A stretch of DNA of 64,000 nt from JBGQOG01 sp052113705 (GCF_052113705.1 NZ_JBGQOG010000008.1:62001-126000); one strand, 5' to 3'. Positions 17,038 to 27,476 are shown, numbered from the stretch's first letter. The notes: a model not told the origin generated them from the sequence alone. Translations and numbers: made by a program.

Positions 17038-17041
<4 letters not shown>
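16046..17041 (-). CDS. Sugar ABC transporter permease, RbsC type
   Basis: A 331-residue inner-membrane permease of the ribose/xylose branch (BPD_transp_2), with about eight to ten hydrophobic spans. The signature cytoplasmic loop ISMLTIVGAGLTFGFAAREMDLSVG and the later segment GRYIYAVGGNQKAAELSGVKV are visible. It is expected to work as a homodimer. ATG 17041 overlaps the stop of the ATPase gene by four bases (ATGA), which fixes the start; upstream in-frame residues are in the ATPase gene and are not permease-like. Confidence 0.92.
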
Positions 17042-18543
<1,502 letters not shown>

Positions 18544-18576
18544 GCGCCCTCCCTCCCCTGTTGAAAAGCCGGTGTC

Positions 18577-18598
18577 GGGGCAGGCCAATGCCTGCCCC
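18577..18598 (-). other. Intercistronic hairpin between rbsB-like and rbsA-like genes
   Basis: GGGGCAGGC and GCCTGCCCC form a perfect 9-bp stem with a four-base loop in the 65-base gap. No T-run follows on the minus strand. Such hairpins behind binding-protein genes usually stabilise the upstream mRNA, giving more binding protein than membrane and ATPase subunits. Confidence 0.65.
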
Positions 18599-18608
18599 AA
18601 GGGTTGGA

Positions 18609-19550
18609 TCACATGAAGTCTTTGCAGTTCTTCTTGGTGACCAGCGGCGCGTCCATATAAACGGTTTTGGCTGGCAGGACGTCATCGGCTGCCTGCTTGT
18701 CGATGACGATCTCCTGGATCCATTCCCCGACCTGTGCGCCCATCTTCTCGAAGGGCTGGCTGACGGTGGCGATCATCTGGCTGTCCGGCTTGCAGACTTC
18801 GGCGATGGCCTGCGGGTGCCCGTCAATGCCGATGACCTTGACGTCCTTCAGGCCATTGGCGTTCAGCACATTGACGGCCGCTTGCGCCGGTTCATCCCAG
18901 GGCGCCCAGACGGCGTTGATTTCGTTGCCAAAGCGGGCAACGTAATCTTCCATCGTCTTGTTGGTGTCTTCAAAGAAGGCAGTGTAGTCGATGTTGTGCT
19001 CGGCCAGCACCTTCACATCGGGGTATTCCTTCAGCACCGTCGCCATCACATCGCCGCGTTTGCGGGTGCCGTGGTGCTCTGCCATGCGCAGGAAGATGAT
19101 GTTGCCGGTGCCCCCCAGCTGGTCGAGCAGATAGACCGACACGTCCGAGGACATCGCCCAGTTGTTGGTGGTGACGTCGACCAGCACGCCATCGGTATAG
19201 CCCGAATCCACAGCAAAGACCGGGATATTGGCGGCCTTGGCGGCATCCAGCGCGGCACGGCTGGCGCGCAGATCGGCCATGGTGATCACGATCGCATCGA
19301 CGCCGCGGCTGGCCGCGTCCTGAATGTTGGAGGCCGTGGCTTCGCCCGAACCGCCGCTGTCGAGCAGGCTGACGTTCCAGTCCGTCTTGCCCGTCTCTGC
19401 CAGCCAGGCGTCAAAGCCTGCCTTGACGCGCTGCTCAGACTGCGCCGCCGCATTGGCGTGAACCCACGCGAGGTCAAAGGCTTGTGCGGCGCCCGACATC
19501 AGTGCCAACGCCGAGCAAGCCGCTACTATTCCGGCAAACCGGTTTTTCAT
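18609..19550 (-). CDS. Sugar ABC transporter substrate-binding protein, RbsB type
   Basis: A 313-residue periplasmic binding protein (Peripla_BP_4 type) with a signal peptide of about 23 residues ending SGAAQA. The mature part begins FDLAWVHANAAAQSEQ, with inner motifs VDAIVITMAD, VFAVDSGY, and VKVIGIDGHPQA. It is the first gene of the ten-gene minus-strand operon and is divergent from the SorC regulator. Ligand unknown: a sugar, polyol or AI-2-like compound are all consistent with the family. Confidence 0.9.
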   Translation of the reverse strand: MKNRFAGIVAACSALALMSGAAQAFDLAWVHANAAAQSEQRVKAGFDAWLAETGKTDWNVSLLDSGGSGEATASNIQDAASRGVDAIVITMADLRASRAALDAAKAANIPVFAVDSGYTDGVLVDVTTNNWAMSSDVSVYLLDQLGGTGNIIFLRMAEHHGTRKRGDVMATVLKEYPDVKVLAEHNIDYTAFFEDTNKTMEDYVARFGNEINAVWAPWDEPAQAAVNVLNANGLKDVKVIGIDGHPQAIAEVCKPDSQMIATVSQPFEKMGAQVGEWIQEIVIDKQAADDVLPAKTVYMDAPLVTKKNCKDFM

Positions 19551-19630
19551 CTGCTAATTCCTCCCTGAGCCAGTTATCTGGCGATATCCCGTGTCGGCCT
19601 CTCCCGACGCATAAGTGATGCGACGATGAA

Positions 19631-19642
19631 TTACATTTGTCA
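19631..19642. promoter_or_regulatory. Putative SorC operator copy A
   Basis: TTACATTTGTCA fits TKACA-N2-TGTMA, the same pattern as the palindrome at 2053. It lies in the divergent gap between the SorC regulator and the rbs-type operon. Confidence 0.55.
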
Positions 19643-19649
19643 ATGGTGG

Positions 19650-19661
19650 TGACATTTGTAA
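19650..19661. promoter_or_regulatory. Putative SorC operator copy B
   Basis: TGACATTTGTAA, the second copy, is centred 19 bp from copy A. The shared core ACATTTGT is a direct repeat, consistent with tetramer binding by a SorC protein. Confidence 0.55.
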
Positions 19662-19690
19662 TAGTGACCCCAGAACAAGGAGCCGAACAG

Positions 19691-20683
19691 ATGCGACCAC
19701 AGGCCGGAGAAACACAGGAAGATCAAATTCTTATGGCCCGCGCGGCGTGGCTTTATTACGTCGGCGGGCTCAACCAGGAGGCGACCGCCAAGCGTTTGGG
19801 CATCACCCGGGCGCGGGTGAACAAGCTGCTGTCAGATGCGCGGGACAGCGGATTGGTGTCGATCACCATCAATCCGGCCAATGTCGGATTGCTCCCGGTG
19901 GAAGAAGCGATTCGCGAGCGCTATGGCCTTGATTTCTGCATCTGCACCCCGGCGCTTGGCCAAGACTCCGGGGGCGCCGAAAGCGATGCCATCCTGGCGC
20001 CCTTTGCCTTCCGCGCGGTCGGGGCCGCCGCCGCGGCACATTTGCGCCGCCATCTGTCGGAAACGCCGCGCGCCATTGTCGGGACGGGCTGGGGGCGTAC
20101 CCTTGAGCAGATGACACTGCAGCTGGCCGGGATCAGCGCGCCGCAGGCCAAGTTCATCAGCCTGATGGGGTCGCTGCAATCAAACCTGGCCTATAACCCG
20201 TTCGAGGTGGTGCATGCTTTTGCCCGCGCCACCGGCGCCGAGGGGTTTTTCCTCCCCGTGCCCTTCATCGCCGACACGCTGGCCGCGCGCGACATTCTTC
20301 TCTCGCAGCAATCGGTGCAGCAGGCTCTGGCGCTCGCCAATGCAACGACCGTGGCCTATATTTCGATCGGGGAATTGCGCGATGGTTCGTTGCTGCGCTC
20401 GCAAGGCATGATCAGTGCCAGCGACCTGGCGGAACTGCGGGCTCTCGGGGCGGTCGGGGACACCAACGGGTTGTTTTTTGACCGTCAGGGCGTCGCGGTT
20501 GACCATCCGCTGAACCAACGCACCATCGCCTTGGGATTCGAGGATCTGCGGCGCACCTGCACGGTGGCGCTGGTGGCGGGCCGCTCGAAACTGGAGGCCG
20601 CCAAGGGCTTTTTGGCCAGTGGCGTTGCCCGTGGTCTGATCATTGATGGCGACACGGCGATTGAGCTGTCGCAGACGCCCTGA
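19691..20683 (+). CDS. SorC-family sugar-binding transcriptional regulator
   Basis: A 330-residue regulator with a helix-turn-helix at about 28-50 (LNQEATAKRLGITRARVNKLL) and a SorC sugar-binding domain (about 60-328) with VGTGWGRTL and the late LVAGRSKLEAAKG segment. ATG 19691 is preferred because AAGGAGCCGAAC precedes it; an upstream in-frame start at 19637 would place the gene inside its own operator region. It is divergent from the ABC/Aco/kinase/SDR operon and very probably its regulator, sensing a phosphorylated intermediate made by the FGGY kinase. Confidence 0.88.
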   Translation: MRPQAGETQEDQILMARAAWLYYVGGLNQEATAKRLGITRARVNKLLSDARDSGLVSITINPANVGLLPVEEAIRERYGLDFCICTPALGQDSGGAESDAILAPFAFRAVGAAAAAHLRRHLSETPRAIVGTGWGRTLEQMTLQLAGISAPQAKFISLMGSLQSNLAYNPFEVVHAFARATGAEGFFLPVPFIADTLAARDILLSQQSVQQALALANATTVAYISIGELRDGSLLRSQGMISASDLAELRALGAVGDTNGLFFDRQGVAVDHPLNQRTIALGFEDLRRTCTVALVAGRSKLEAAKGFLASGVARGLIIDGDTAIELSQTP

Positions 20684-20703
20684 GCAATCCGCCGCCCCGC
20701 GCC

Positions 20704-20732
20704 GGAGGCCAGGTGGCGCGGGACAGGCCTCC
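20704..20732. terminator. Hairpin in the convergent gap
   Basis: GGAGGCC (20704-20710) pairs with GGCCTCC (20726-20732) between the convergent SorC and aldehyde dehydrogenase genes. No T-run on either side, so terminator function is weakly supported. The rest of 20684-20815 shows nothing. Confidence 0.35.
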
Positions 20733-20815
20733 TGTTGCGATGCCCCTGCGCCGTCGCAAGAACGGCGCAACTGGAAGGCGTGGCGACCGCTGCCGCCACG
20801 CGTTTGCGCGATCCC

Positions 20816-22267
20816 TTACAGGGTGATGGCGCTGCAAAGATATTTCATCTCAAGATATTCATCGATCCCGTGATGTGATCCTTCACGGCCGAGCCCCGAT
20901 TGCTTCACGCCCCCGAAAGGCGCCACCTCGTTGGAAATCAGCCCGGTGTTATGGCCGACAATGCCATATTCCAGCCCCTCCGAAACCCGCACCATCCGGC
21001 TGTGATCCTTGGTGAAGAAATAGGCGGCCAGACCGAAGATCGTGTCATTGGCCATTTGCAGCGCCTCTTCTTCCGTCTCAAAGCGGAAGATCGGGGCCAG
21101 AGGGCCAAAGGTTTCCTCCTGCGCGACATCCATCGCGGTGGTGACCCCGGTCACCACCGCGGGCGCGAAGAACAGCCCGCCCAGACGCGTGCCGCCGGTG
21201 ACCAGCTCGGCCCCTTTCGACAGCGCATCGGCAATGTGCTGCTCGACCTTGGCAATCGCCTTTTCCTCGATCATCGGGCCGATCATCACATCCGCCTCGG
21301 TGCCGTTCCCGACTTTCAGCGCCGCGACCCGCTCTTTCAGGCGGGCGACAACCGCGTCATGAATGCCGCTTTGCACCAGGATCCGGTTGGCGCAAACGCA
21401 GGTCTGCCCCGCATTGCGGAATTTCGAGGCCATCACCCCGTCCACCACCGTTTCAAGATCCGCATCGTCAAAGATGATCAGCGGCGCATTGCCGCCAAGC
21501 TCGAGCGACAGCTTCTTGATGGTGGGGGCGCATTGCGCCATCAACAGGCGGCCCACTTCGGTCGAGCCGGTGAACGAGAGTTTGCGCACCACCGGGCTGT
21601 CGGTCAGCACCTTGCCGATCTGCGTGGCACTGCCGGTGACGATTTGCAGCACGCCTGCGGGCAGCCCCGCACGCTCGGCCAGCACCCCGAGCGCCAGCGC
21701 GGTCAGCGGTGTCAGATCCGCCGGGCGCACGATCATCGAGCAGCCCGCCGCCAGCGCCGGGGCCGCCTTGCGGGTGATCATTGCCGCCGGAAAGTTCCAG
21801 GGCGTGATCGCCGCCGTCACCCCAACCGGTTGTTTCAACACGGTGATCCGCTTGTCGGCCTGCGGGGCGGGGATCGTCTCGCCGTAAATCCGCTTGGCCT
21901 CCTCGGCGAACCATTCGACGAATGAGGCAGCATAGCGGATTTCGCCGCGCGCCTCGGCCAAGGGTTTGCCCTGTTCCGAGGTCATGATCAGCGCCAGATC
22001 CTCGACATTCTCCAGCATCAGGTCGAACCAGCGGCGCAGAACCGCCGCGCGCGCCATCGCAGGCTCTGCCGCCCAGCGTTTTTGCGCCCGTGTCGACACC
22101 TCGATGCTCTGCGCCACTTCCTCTGACGACAACCGCGGCACGGTGCCGATGGTGGCGCCGGTGGCCGGGTTGGTCACCGCCAGCGTGTCGCCCGAGGCGG
22201 CAGGAACCCAGGCGCCGTCGATCAGACAGGTATCTTTCAAAAGGGACATGTCAGAGAGCTGAAGCAT
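20816..22267 (-). CDS. Succinate-semialdehyde dehydrogenase-like aldehyde dehydrogenase (GabD type)
   Basis: A 483-residue NAD(P)-dependent aldehyde dehydrogenase that strongly resembles GabD: EQGKPLAEARGEI, TPWNFPAAMITRKAAPAL, FTGSTEVGR, catalytic Glu in LELGGNAP and catalytic Cys in FRNAGQTCVCANR, then ETFGPLAPIFRF. It would oxidise succinate semialdehyde or a similar omega-oxo acid such as alpha-ketoglutarate semialdehyde. The cofactor-binding lysine of the usual KPxxxTP motif is Arg here (IVRPADLTP). ATG 22267 gives the usual length and has GGA upstream; ATGs at 22282 and 22249 are alternatives. Divergent from an IclR regulator. Confidence 0.9.
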   Translation of the reverse strand: MLQLSDMSLLKDTCLIDGAWVPAASGDTLAVTNPATGATIGTVPRLSSEEVAQSIEVSTRAQKRWAAEPAMARAAVLRRWFDLMLENVEDLALIMTSEQGKPLAEARGEIRYAASFVEWFAEEAKRIYGETIPAPQADKRITVLKQPVGVTAAITPWNFPAAMITRKAAPALAAGCSMIVRPADLTPLTALALGVLAERAGLPAGVLQIVTGSATQIGKVLTDSPVVRKLSFTGSTEVGRLLMAQCAPTIKKLSLELGGNAPLIIFDDADLETVVDGVMASKFRNAGQTCVCANRILVQSGIHDAVVARLKERVAALKVGNGTEADVMIGPMIEEKAIAKVEQHIADALSKGAELVTGGTRLGGLFFAPAVVTGVTTAMDVAQEETFGPLAPIFRFETEEEALQMANDTIFGLAAYFFTKDHSRMVRVSEGLEYGIVGHNTGLISNEVAPFGGVKQSGLGREGSHHGIDEYLEMKYLCSAITL

Positions 22268-22296
22268 TGCGAAATTCCACATTCATGCGTTGACTT

Positions 22297-22312
22297 GTTC
22301 AACAGGTTGAAC
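22297..22312. promoter_or_regulatory. Perfect inverted repeat, putative IclR operator
   Basis: GTTCAAC-AG-GTTGAAC, 7-bp arms, sits between the divergent dehydrogenase and IclR genes. A related partial copy (GTTATATTGAAC) follows at 22321-22332. Position and symmetry suggest the binding site of the adjacent IclR protein. Confidence 0.6.
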
Positions 22313-22394
22313 GATTGATTGTTATATTGAACGCTAGCCGCTGGGGTGCAGCTCTGTCAACCTTTGTGCGGCATGCCCAGCAGCGGAGCCCCTG

Positions 22395-23216
22395 ATGACC
22401 GATCCCGACGCCGCGCCCGATATGACCCGCCTTGCGGCCGCAGATGCTGACGCTATGCGCCTCGTGCCCGCGGTGGCGCGGGCGGTGATGATCCTCAACC
22501 ATCTGGCAAATGGGCCGAAAAGTGCGACGCTGGCGGAGATCGCCCGCGCGCTCGGCCTGCCGAAAAGCTCGGCGCATGGTTTGTGCCAGACGCTCTGCGC
22601 GCTGAAAGTGCTGCGCGAAGAGCGCGGGCAATTTGCCATCGGCAGCGCGGTTCTGCCCTGGGCGGGGGCGGTGATCGGCCGCGAAGATCTGTCGGGCACG
22701 TTCCGGATGCTGCTTGAGGAAGTCCCTGCTCTGGCCCCCTTCACGGTGACCCTGTCGGTGCTCGACAGCGGCGGATCGGTGCTCTACCTCGCCTGCCGGA
22801 ATGCGGATGTGCCGCTGGGGATCACCTTTCGCATCGGCATGCGGTTGCCTTGGGTTTTTACCGCGACCGGCAAGGCGATTGCCGCGCGGATGCCTGCGGC
22901 GGAACTGGCGCCGATGCTGCGCGCCGCCTGGCCCGCCGCCCTGACCCCCAACAGTGTGGCCAATGCGGCGGCGCTGCAGGGCCAGCTGCCCGGGATCCGC
23001 GACCGCGGCTATTCGATTGACCGCGAGGAGGTGCGCGAAGGAATGGTCTGCCTTGGCGCCGCCATTCTGGGGCCGGACGGGCGCCCGGTTGCGGGCGCGG
23101 CGCTGTCGATGACCGCGACCGAGGCCCGGCCCGAGACGATCGCCCATGCGGGCGCGGCAATCGGCGCTTTCGCGCATAAATTCTCTGCAATGTCAGGGCT
23201 TTTCGTCGGGCTGTAA
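22395..23216 (+). CDS. IclR-family transcriptional regulator
   Basis: A 273-residue regulator with a winged helix-turn-helix at about 25-85 (AVMILNHLANGPKSATLAEI, LGLPKSSAHGLCQTL) and a C-terminal effector domain with GKAIAARMP and DREEVREGMVCLGAAI, both typical of IclR proteins. It is divergent from the GabD-like gene and likely controls it. About 20 extra residues before the helix-turn-helix are unremarkable. The effector is probably a small acid of the same pathway. Confidence 0.88.
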   Translation: MTDPDAAPDMTRLAAADADAMRLVPAVARAVMILNHLANGPKSATLAEIARALGLPKSSAHGLCQTLCALKVLREERGQFAIGSAVLPWAGAVIGREDLSGTFRMLLEEVPALAPFTVTLSVLDSGGSVLYLACRNADVPLGITFRIGMRLPWVFTATGKAIAARMPAAELAPMLRAAWPAALTPNSVANAAALQGQLPGIRDRGYSIDREEVREGMVCLGAAILGPDGRPVAGAALSMTATEARPETIAHAGAAIGAFAHKFSAMSGLFVGL

Positions 23217-23346
23217 CAAGGGGCAGCAAAGGCATGTCGCACCGCCGCCCTTCAATGCCTTGCCCGTGGTGCCGACGGCCCGGGCCCGGATGACGCTGGG
23301 TCGGAACAGGCCCGATGCGGGCCCCCAAACACTCGAAATGACACAG

Positions 23347-23384
23347 ATCGCGCGCGCCAGACCGGGGCGCGCGCGATTGTTTTT
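23347..23384 (+). terminator. Strong intrinsic terminator downstream of the IclR gene
   Basis: ATCGCGCGCGCC (23347-23358) and GGCGCGCGCGAT (23366-23377) form a perfect 12-bp stem with a seven-base loop, followed by TGTTTTT. The 382-base gap 23217-23598 otherwise holds no gene I can support. Confidence 0.85.
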
Positions 23385-23598
23385 CAGCGCGTTTTCTGCG
23401 CGCCGCGCCGCGATTGTGCGGAGATGGACGGACAATCCTGTGCTGACCACGCAATCGAGTTGAATCCCGATCCCATCGGTGAAACACAGGGGATGACGCG
23501 AATGTCTGTGTGACGGGCCGTATTTTCAGATGAAATGCCCGCCTTTCACCGGCAAAGCCGCCGTTGACCGAAACTGAGCATCAACTCCGGGGGCTGCG

Positions 23599-24945
23599 AT
23601 GCAGCACAATGACCATCGACAAACGCCGCTGTTTCGCCGGTCCCGCGCTTTGGTGATCAGCCGCAAGCAATGGCGCGCACGATTGGTTTTCTGGATTGGG
23701 GCGGTGCTGGTCGGGCTGACCAGCACGTTTTTTGCACGGGCCTCGGATTATGCCCATGAACTCTTCGCCCGGTTTTCAAATGGCGGCACAACGCCCTGGC
23801 TGCTGATCATCTTGCCGCTGGCGATGATTGCCTCCAGCTGGGTCGCGGGGCGGTATTTCCCCGGTTCGCAGGGCAGCGGCATTCCGCAGGCGATTGCCGC
23901 GCGCCACCTCGAGGGCGCTGATCGCAACATCTATCTGACGCTGAAACTGGCGGTGGGCAAGGTCTTGCTGACCCTGTGGGGGCTGGCCTTTGGCGCCTCG
24001 ATCGGGCGCGAAGGGCCGACGGTGCAGGTGGGGGCCGCGATCATGCTGGCCGCGGCACGCATCGGCAAGATGCCCTATGCGCGCGGTCTGATCCTGGCGG
24101 GCTCTGCCGCGGGGATTGCGGCGGCTTTCAACACGCCGCTGGCCGGGATTGTTTTTGCGATCGAGGAAATGGGGCGCAGCTATCAGGCGCGCACCAATGG
24201 GCTGGTGCTGTCGACGGTGGTGCTGGCAGGGGTCTCGGCGCTCGCGATTTCGGGCAGCTACACCTATTACGGCATCGCCATGGCCGAGTCTGATTTCCCG
24301 GCGGATGCCGGGATCGTGCTGGCCTGCGGCCTCTGTGGCGGATTGCTGGGGGCCGGTTTCTCAACGGCGGTACTGCGCACGACCCGCGCGCTGCGGCGCT
24401 GGCGTCCGGCGCGGCCGATCCTGAAAATCGTTGCCATTGCGGGCGGTGCGGGCTTTCTGGTCGCCGCCGTCGGCCTGCTGAGCGACGGATCGACCTTTGG
24501 CACCAGCTACGCGGAAGCGCGGGGCGCGGTTGAGGGCGACGGACTGCCTCTGTGGTTCTTTGGGGCAAAATTTGTGGCAACGCTTGCCTCGACCCTGTCG
24601 GGAATTCCCGGCGGCCTCTTTGCCCCTTCGCTTGCGGTGGGGGCCGGGCTTGGCAGCACGCTTGGCATCCTGCTCGGCACCTCGGTCAGTTTTGCCGCCG
24701 TTCTCGGCATGGCGGGCTATTTTGCCGGTGTGGTGCAGGCGCCGATGACCGCCTTTGTCATCGTGATGGAAATGACCGGCACCCAACGCCATGTGATCCC
24801 GGTGATGGCCGCCGCCATGCTGGGCTACGGCATCTCGCGGCTTTTGGCGCCAGAACCGCTCTATCACGGTCTCTCGCGGCTCTGGCTGGCCGATGCGCTG
24901 CGCGCGCGCCGCGCACAGGATGCCAAATCCAGCGAGGCGGGCTGA
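23599..24945 (+). CDS. CLC-family chloride channel/transporter
   Basis: A 448-residue integral membrane protein with the three CLC selectivity-filter motifs: GSQGSGIPQ (about 95), FGASIGREGPTVQVG (about 135, with gating Glu) and SGIPGGLFAPSLAVG (about 335). A Glu pair in FAIEEMG matches the internal proton glutamate of H+/Cl- exchangers, so it is more likely an antiporter than a channel. No C-terminal CBS domains. It follows the IclR terminator and is convergent with an Hsp70-like gene. Possible roles are acid resistance or ion balance. Confidence 0.93.
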   Translation: MQHNDHRQTPLFRRSRALVISRKQWRARLVFWIGAVLVGLTSTFFARASDYAHELFARFSNGGTTPWLLIILPLAMIASSWVAGRYFPGSQGSGIPQAIAARHLEGADRNIYLTLKLAVGKVLLTLWGLAFGASIGREGPTVQVGAAIMLAAARIGKMPYARGLILAGSAAGIAAAFNTPLAGIVFAIEEMGRSYQARTNGLVLSTVVLAGVSALAISGSYTYYGIAMAESDFPADAGIVLACGLCGGLLGAGFSTAVLRTTRALRRWRPARPILKIVAIAGGAGFLVAAVGLLSDGSTFGTSYAEARGAVEGDGLPLWFFGAKFVATLASTLSGIPGGLFAPSLAVGAGLGSTLGILLGTSVSFAAVLGMAGYFAGVVQAPMTAFVIVMEMTGTQRHVIPVMAAAMLGYGISRLLAPEPLYHGLSRLWLADALRARRAQDAKSSEAG

Positions 24946-24962
24946 GGCCCACCCGCCCGCTG

Positions 24963-26219
24963 TCAGCGGAACTTGCGCCGCGCGTCCAGCGCAAGGCCGG
25001 TGCCGACGCTGCCCAAGAGATCGCCGGTGACCCGCGGCACGCCCGGCAGCACCTCGGCCACCCCCGCATGCAGCACCGGCAGTGAGCTGGAGCCGCCGGT
25101 CAGAAAGACGGTGCCGATCTGGTCGGCCTGCAGCCCCACCGCTGCCAGAAGGCCGCGAATGGTCTGCCCGATCCGCGCCATCGGCATGTCCACCGCCGCC
25201 TCAAAGACCTCGCGCCGCACATCGGCATCCGGGCCCCCGGTCAGCGGTGCCAGCCGGATCCGCGCCTCTGCCTCGGCCGAGAGGGCGATTTTCGCCTTTT
25301 CAGTGGCCAGCGCCAGCGAATGCCCGGCGCGGGTATGGATCACCCGGATCATCCGATCCAGCAGATCCTTGCGCGCCGCCAGCGCCCGCAGCGCCTTCAG
25401 ATCATTCTCAACCCGCTGGGTATAGAGCGTGTTGATCCGGTGCCATGTCGCCAGGTCGTTGAAGTAATGCCGCGGCATCAGCCCGTTGCCCTGCGCCATG
25501 CCCGAATTCAGGCCCAGATGCGGCATCACCTGTGACAGGCTGAGCAGCCGGTCAAAATCGGTGCCACCGACGCGGATGCCGTCATTGGCCAGAATATCGG
25601 CCTGCCGGTCGGCCTGCTGCGCCCGCTCGGGCGAGACGCGGACGATGGAAAAATCCGAGGTGCCGCCGCCGATATCGACGATCAGCACCAGCTCTTCCGC
25701 CGTCAGGCTTTGCTCATAATGCAGCGCCGCGGCGATCGGCTCGTATTGAAAATCGATGTTGCGAAAGCCCTGCGCGCGGGCGATCTCTTCCAGCACATCC
25801 TGTGCGGCGCGGTCGCCTGCGGCGTCATCATCGACGAAATGCACCGGACGGCCCAGCACCACCGTCTCCGCCGGGGCATCGGCCTGCGCGTCCAGCCGGG
25901 CCTTCAGATGGCCGAAAAACGCACCAATGATCTCGGTGAAGGCCAGATTGCGCTTGCCGACCCGCGTACGCTCCTGAATGAGCGAGGAGCCGAGCGTGCT
26001 TTTCAGCCCGCGCATCAGCCGCCCGTCAAAGCCTTCGACATAGGCCGCAATCGCGGTGCGGCCAAAGAGCGGCGCGCCGCCGTCCTCCTCCCAGAACACC
26101 GCCGAGGGCAGGGTTTCATGCGACCCTTCCAGCGGCAGGAGCATGGCACCCCCGGCATCCGCCCGGGCAATCGTTGAGTTCGACGTGCCGAAATCGATTC
26201 CGTAATAGGCGGCGGACAT
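24963..26219 (-). CDS. Hsp70-family protein, YegD type
   Basis: A 418-residue actin-like ATPase of the Hsp70 family with phosphate-1 motif YGIDFGTSNSTIA at the N-terminus, phosphate-2 VDIGGGTSDFSI and adenosine motif LTGGSSSLPVL near residue 375. It lacks the substrate-binding and lid domains of DnaK, as in YegD. ATG 26219 is chosen because the Hsp70 domain starts there; in-frame sequence further upstream is unrelated. A strong hairpin lies 19 bases before the start. Client and function unknown. Confidence 0.9.
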   Translation of the reverse strand: MSAAYYGIDFGTSNSTIARADAGGAMLLPLEGSHETLPSAVFWEEDGGAPLFGRTAIAAYVEGFDGRLMRGLKSTLGSSLIQERTRVGKRNLAFTEIIGAFFGHLKARLDAQADAPAETVVLGRPVHFVDDDAAGDRAAQDVLEEIARAQGFRNIDFQYEPIAAALHYEQSLTAEELVLIVDIGGGTSDFSIVRVSPERAQQADRQADILANDGIRVGGTDFDRLLSLSQVMPHLGLNSGMAQGNGLMPRHYFNDLATWHRINTLYTQRVENDLKALRALAARKDLLDRMIRVIHTRAGHSLALATEKAKIALSAEAEARIRLAPLTGGPDADVRREVFEAAVDMPMARIGQTIRGLLAAVGLQADQIGTVFLTGGSSSLPVLHAGVAEVLPGVPRVTGDLLGSVGTGLALDARRKFR

Positions 26220-26237
26220 GGGGGTTCCTTCAACGGC

Positions 26238-26268
26238 GAGAGGCCGGGGGGATACTGCCCGGCCTCTC
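26238..26268 (-). other. Hairpin between DUF475 gene and Hsp70-like gene
   Basis: GAGAGGCCGGG and CCCGGCCTCTC form a perfect 11-bp stem with a nine-base loop in the 74-base gap. No T-run follows on the minus strand, so it may act as an mRNA-processing, stability or partial termination element. Confidence 0.55.
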
Positions 26269-26293
26269 GGTTGTAAAGCGGGATCGGGCAGGA

Positions 26294-27331
26294 TCAGGCG
26301 CGGCTTTCCTGCCGGTTGTGGCGGATCGAAGACACCAGCGACAGGCCGATCAGCCCGGCCCCCAGAAGGCCGGTGACGACTTCGGGAATGTGCCACAGCA
26401 CCTGCCCGAACATGATGAAGGACAGGATCAGGATCGACCAGAAAGCGCCATGCTCAAGATAGCGGAACTCCGACAGCGTCTTGCGTTCGACCAGCATCAC
26501 CGTCATCGCACGCACATACATCGCGCCGATGCCAAGGCCGATAGCGATCAGAAACAGGTTCTGCGTCAGCGCGAACGCCCCGATCACCCCGTCAAAGCTG
26601 AACGAGGCATCCAGCACCTCAAGGTAGAGAAACGCCCCCAGACCGCCGCGCGCCACCATCTGCGTCGCATTGCCGGAATCCAGCAGATGTCCCAACAGTT
26701 CGACCATCAGGAAGGTCAGCAGACCAAAGACCGCCGAGAGGAGAAAGGTGGCCCGCGCAGCACCCGGCAAGGCCAGCGCCACCGAGGCCGTGACGCCCAG
26801 CACCAGCGCAATTTCCAGACCCCGGACGCTGGCGCAGCTGCGCATCCGGCATTCCAGCATCTTGAACCAGTCCACATCCTTGCCGTCATCGACAAAGTAG
26901 CTGAGCCCCACCATCATCAGGAATGCGCCGCCAAAGGCCGCGATGGACAGATGTGCCTCGCCGATGATCCGGGCGTAATCCGCCGGATGCAGCGCGGCCA
27001 GCCGCACCGCCTCGATCGGGCCCAGCTTGGCCGCCACCACCACGATCAGCAGCGGAAACACGATCCGCATGCCAAACACCGCGATCAGGATGCCCCAGGT
27101 CAGGAACCGCTTCTGCCAGATCGGCGTCATGTCTTTGAGTTTGTTGGCATTCACGATGGCATTGTCAAAGCTGAGCGAGATTTCGAGCACCGCCAGCACC
27201 GCGCCCACCATCAGAAAGGAAAAGCCGCCCCCCCAGCTGTCCGTCAACTGAATGCCCAGCCAGAACGCCAGCACGAGGCCCAGAAAGGTGACGATCAGCG
27301 GCCAGCGGAAATAGCGGAAGGCAGGCGTCAT
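26294..27331 (-). CDS. DUF475 (TerC-like) integral membrane protein
   Basis: A 345-residue protein with about nine hydrophobic spans. The two related motifs LEISLSFDNAIVNA (about residue 50) and LDASFSFDGVIGAF (about 235) place it in the DUF475 group of the TerC/LysE-like superfamily, proposed to handle metal ions or stress-related export. ATG 27331 is chosen because GGAG is six bases upstream; ATG 27337 abuts that site. It is upstream of the Hsp70-like gene in the same direction and may share a transcript. Confidence 0.88.
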   Translation of the reverse strand: MTPAFRYFRWPLIVTFLGLVLAFWLGIQLTDSWGGGFSFLMVGAVLAVLEISLSFDNAIVNANKLKDMTPIWQKRFLTWGILIAVFGMRIVFPLLIVVVAAKLGPIEAVRLAALHPADYARIIGEAHLSIAAFGGAFLMMVGLSYFVDDGKDVDWFKMLECRMRSCASVRGLEIALVLGVTASVALALPGAARATFLLSAVFGLLTFLMVELLGHLLDSGNATQMVARGGLGAFLYLEVLDASFSFDGVIGAFALTQNLFLIAIGLGIGAMYVRAMTVMLVERKTLSEFRYLEHGAFWSILILSFIMFGQVLWHIPEVVTGLLGAGLIGLSLVSSIRHNRQESRA

Positions 27332-27448
27332 GATCATCTCCGGGGGGGGTCGCAGGCGACCCGTGGCTCAGGTTGCGGGGTGTCAGGCTTCAGGGCATTG
27401 GCGCAGTCTGCATTGCGAGATAGGCACTCGCCCCCGCAGCGACAAGCG

Positions 27449-27470
27449 GCGGCGCGTCATTGCGCGCCGC
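27449..27470. other. GC hairpin in the gap before the DUF475 gene
   Basis: GCGGCGCG pairs with CGCGCCGC around a six-base loop. It lies in the 185-base gap between the XRE regulator's end and the DUF475 start. Confidence 0.4.
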
Positions 27471-27476
27471 AATTGT

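Noticed and set aside
23217..23598. Possible small gene between the IclR and CLC genes
   Set aside because: Short open frames there lack a ribosome binding site and family features; a strong terminator occupies the middle.
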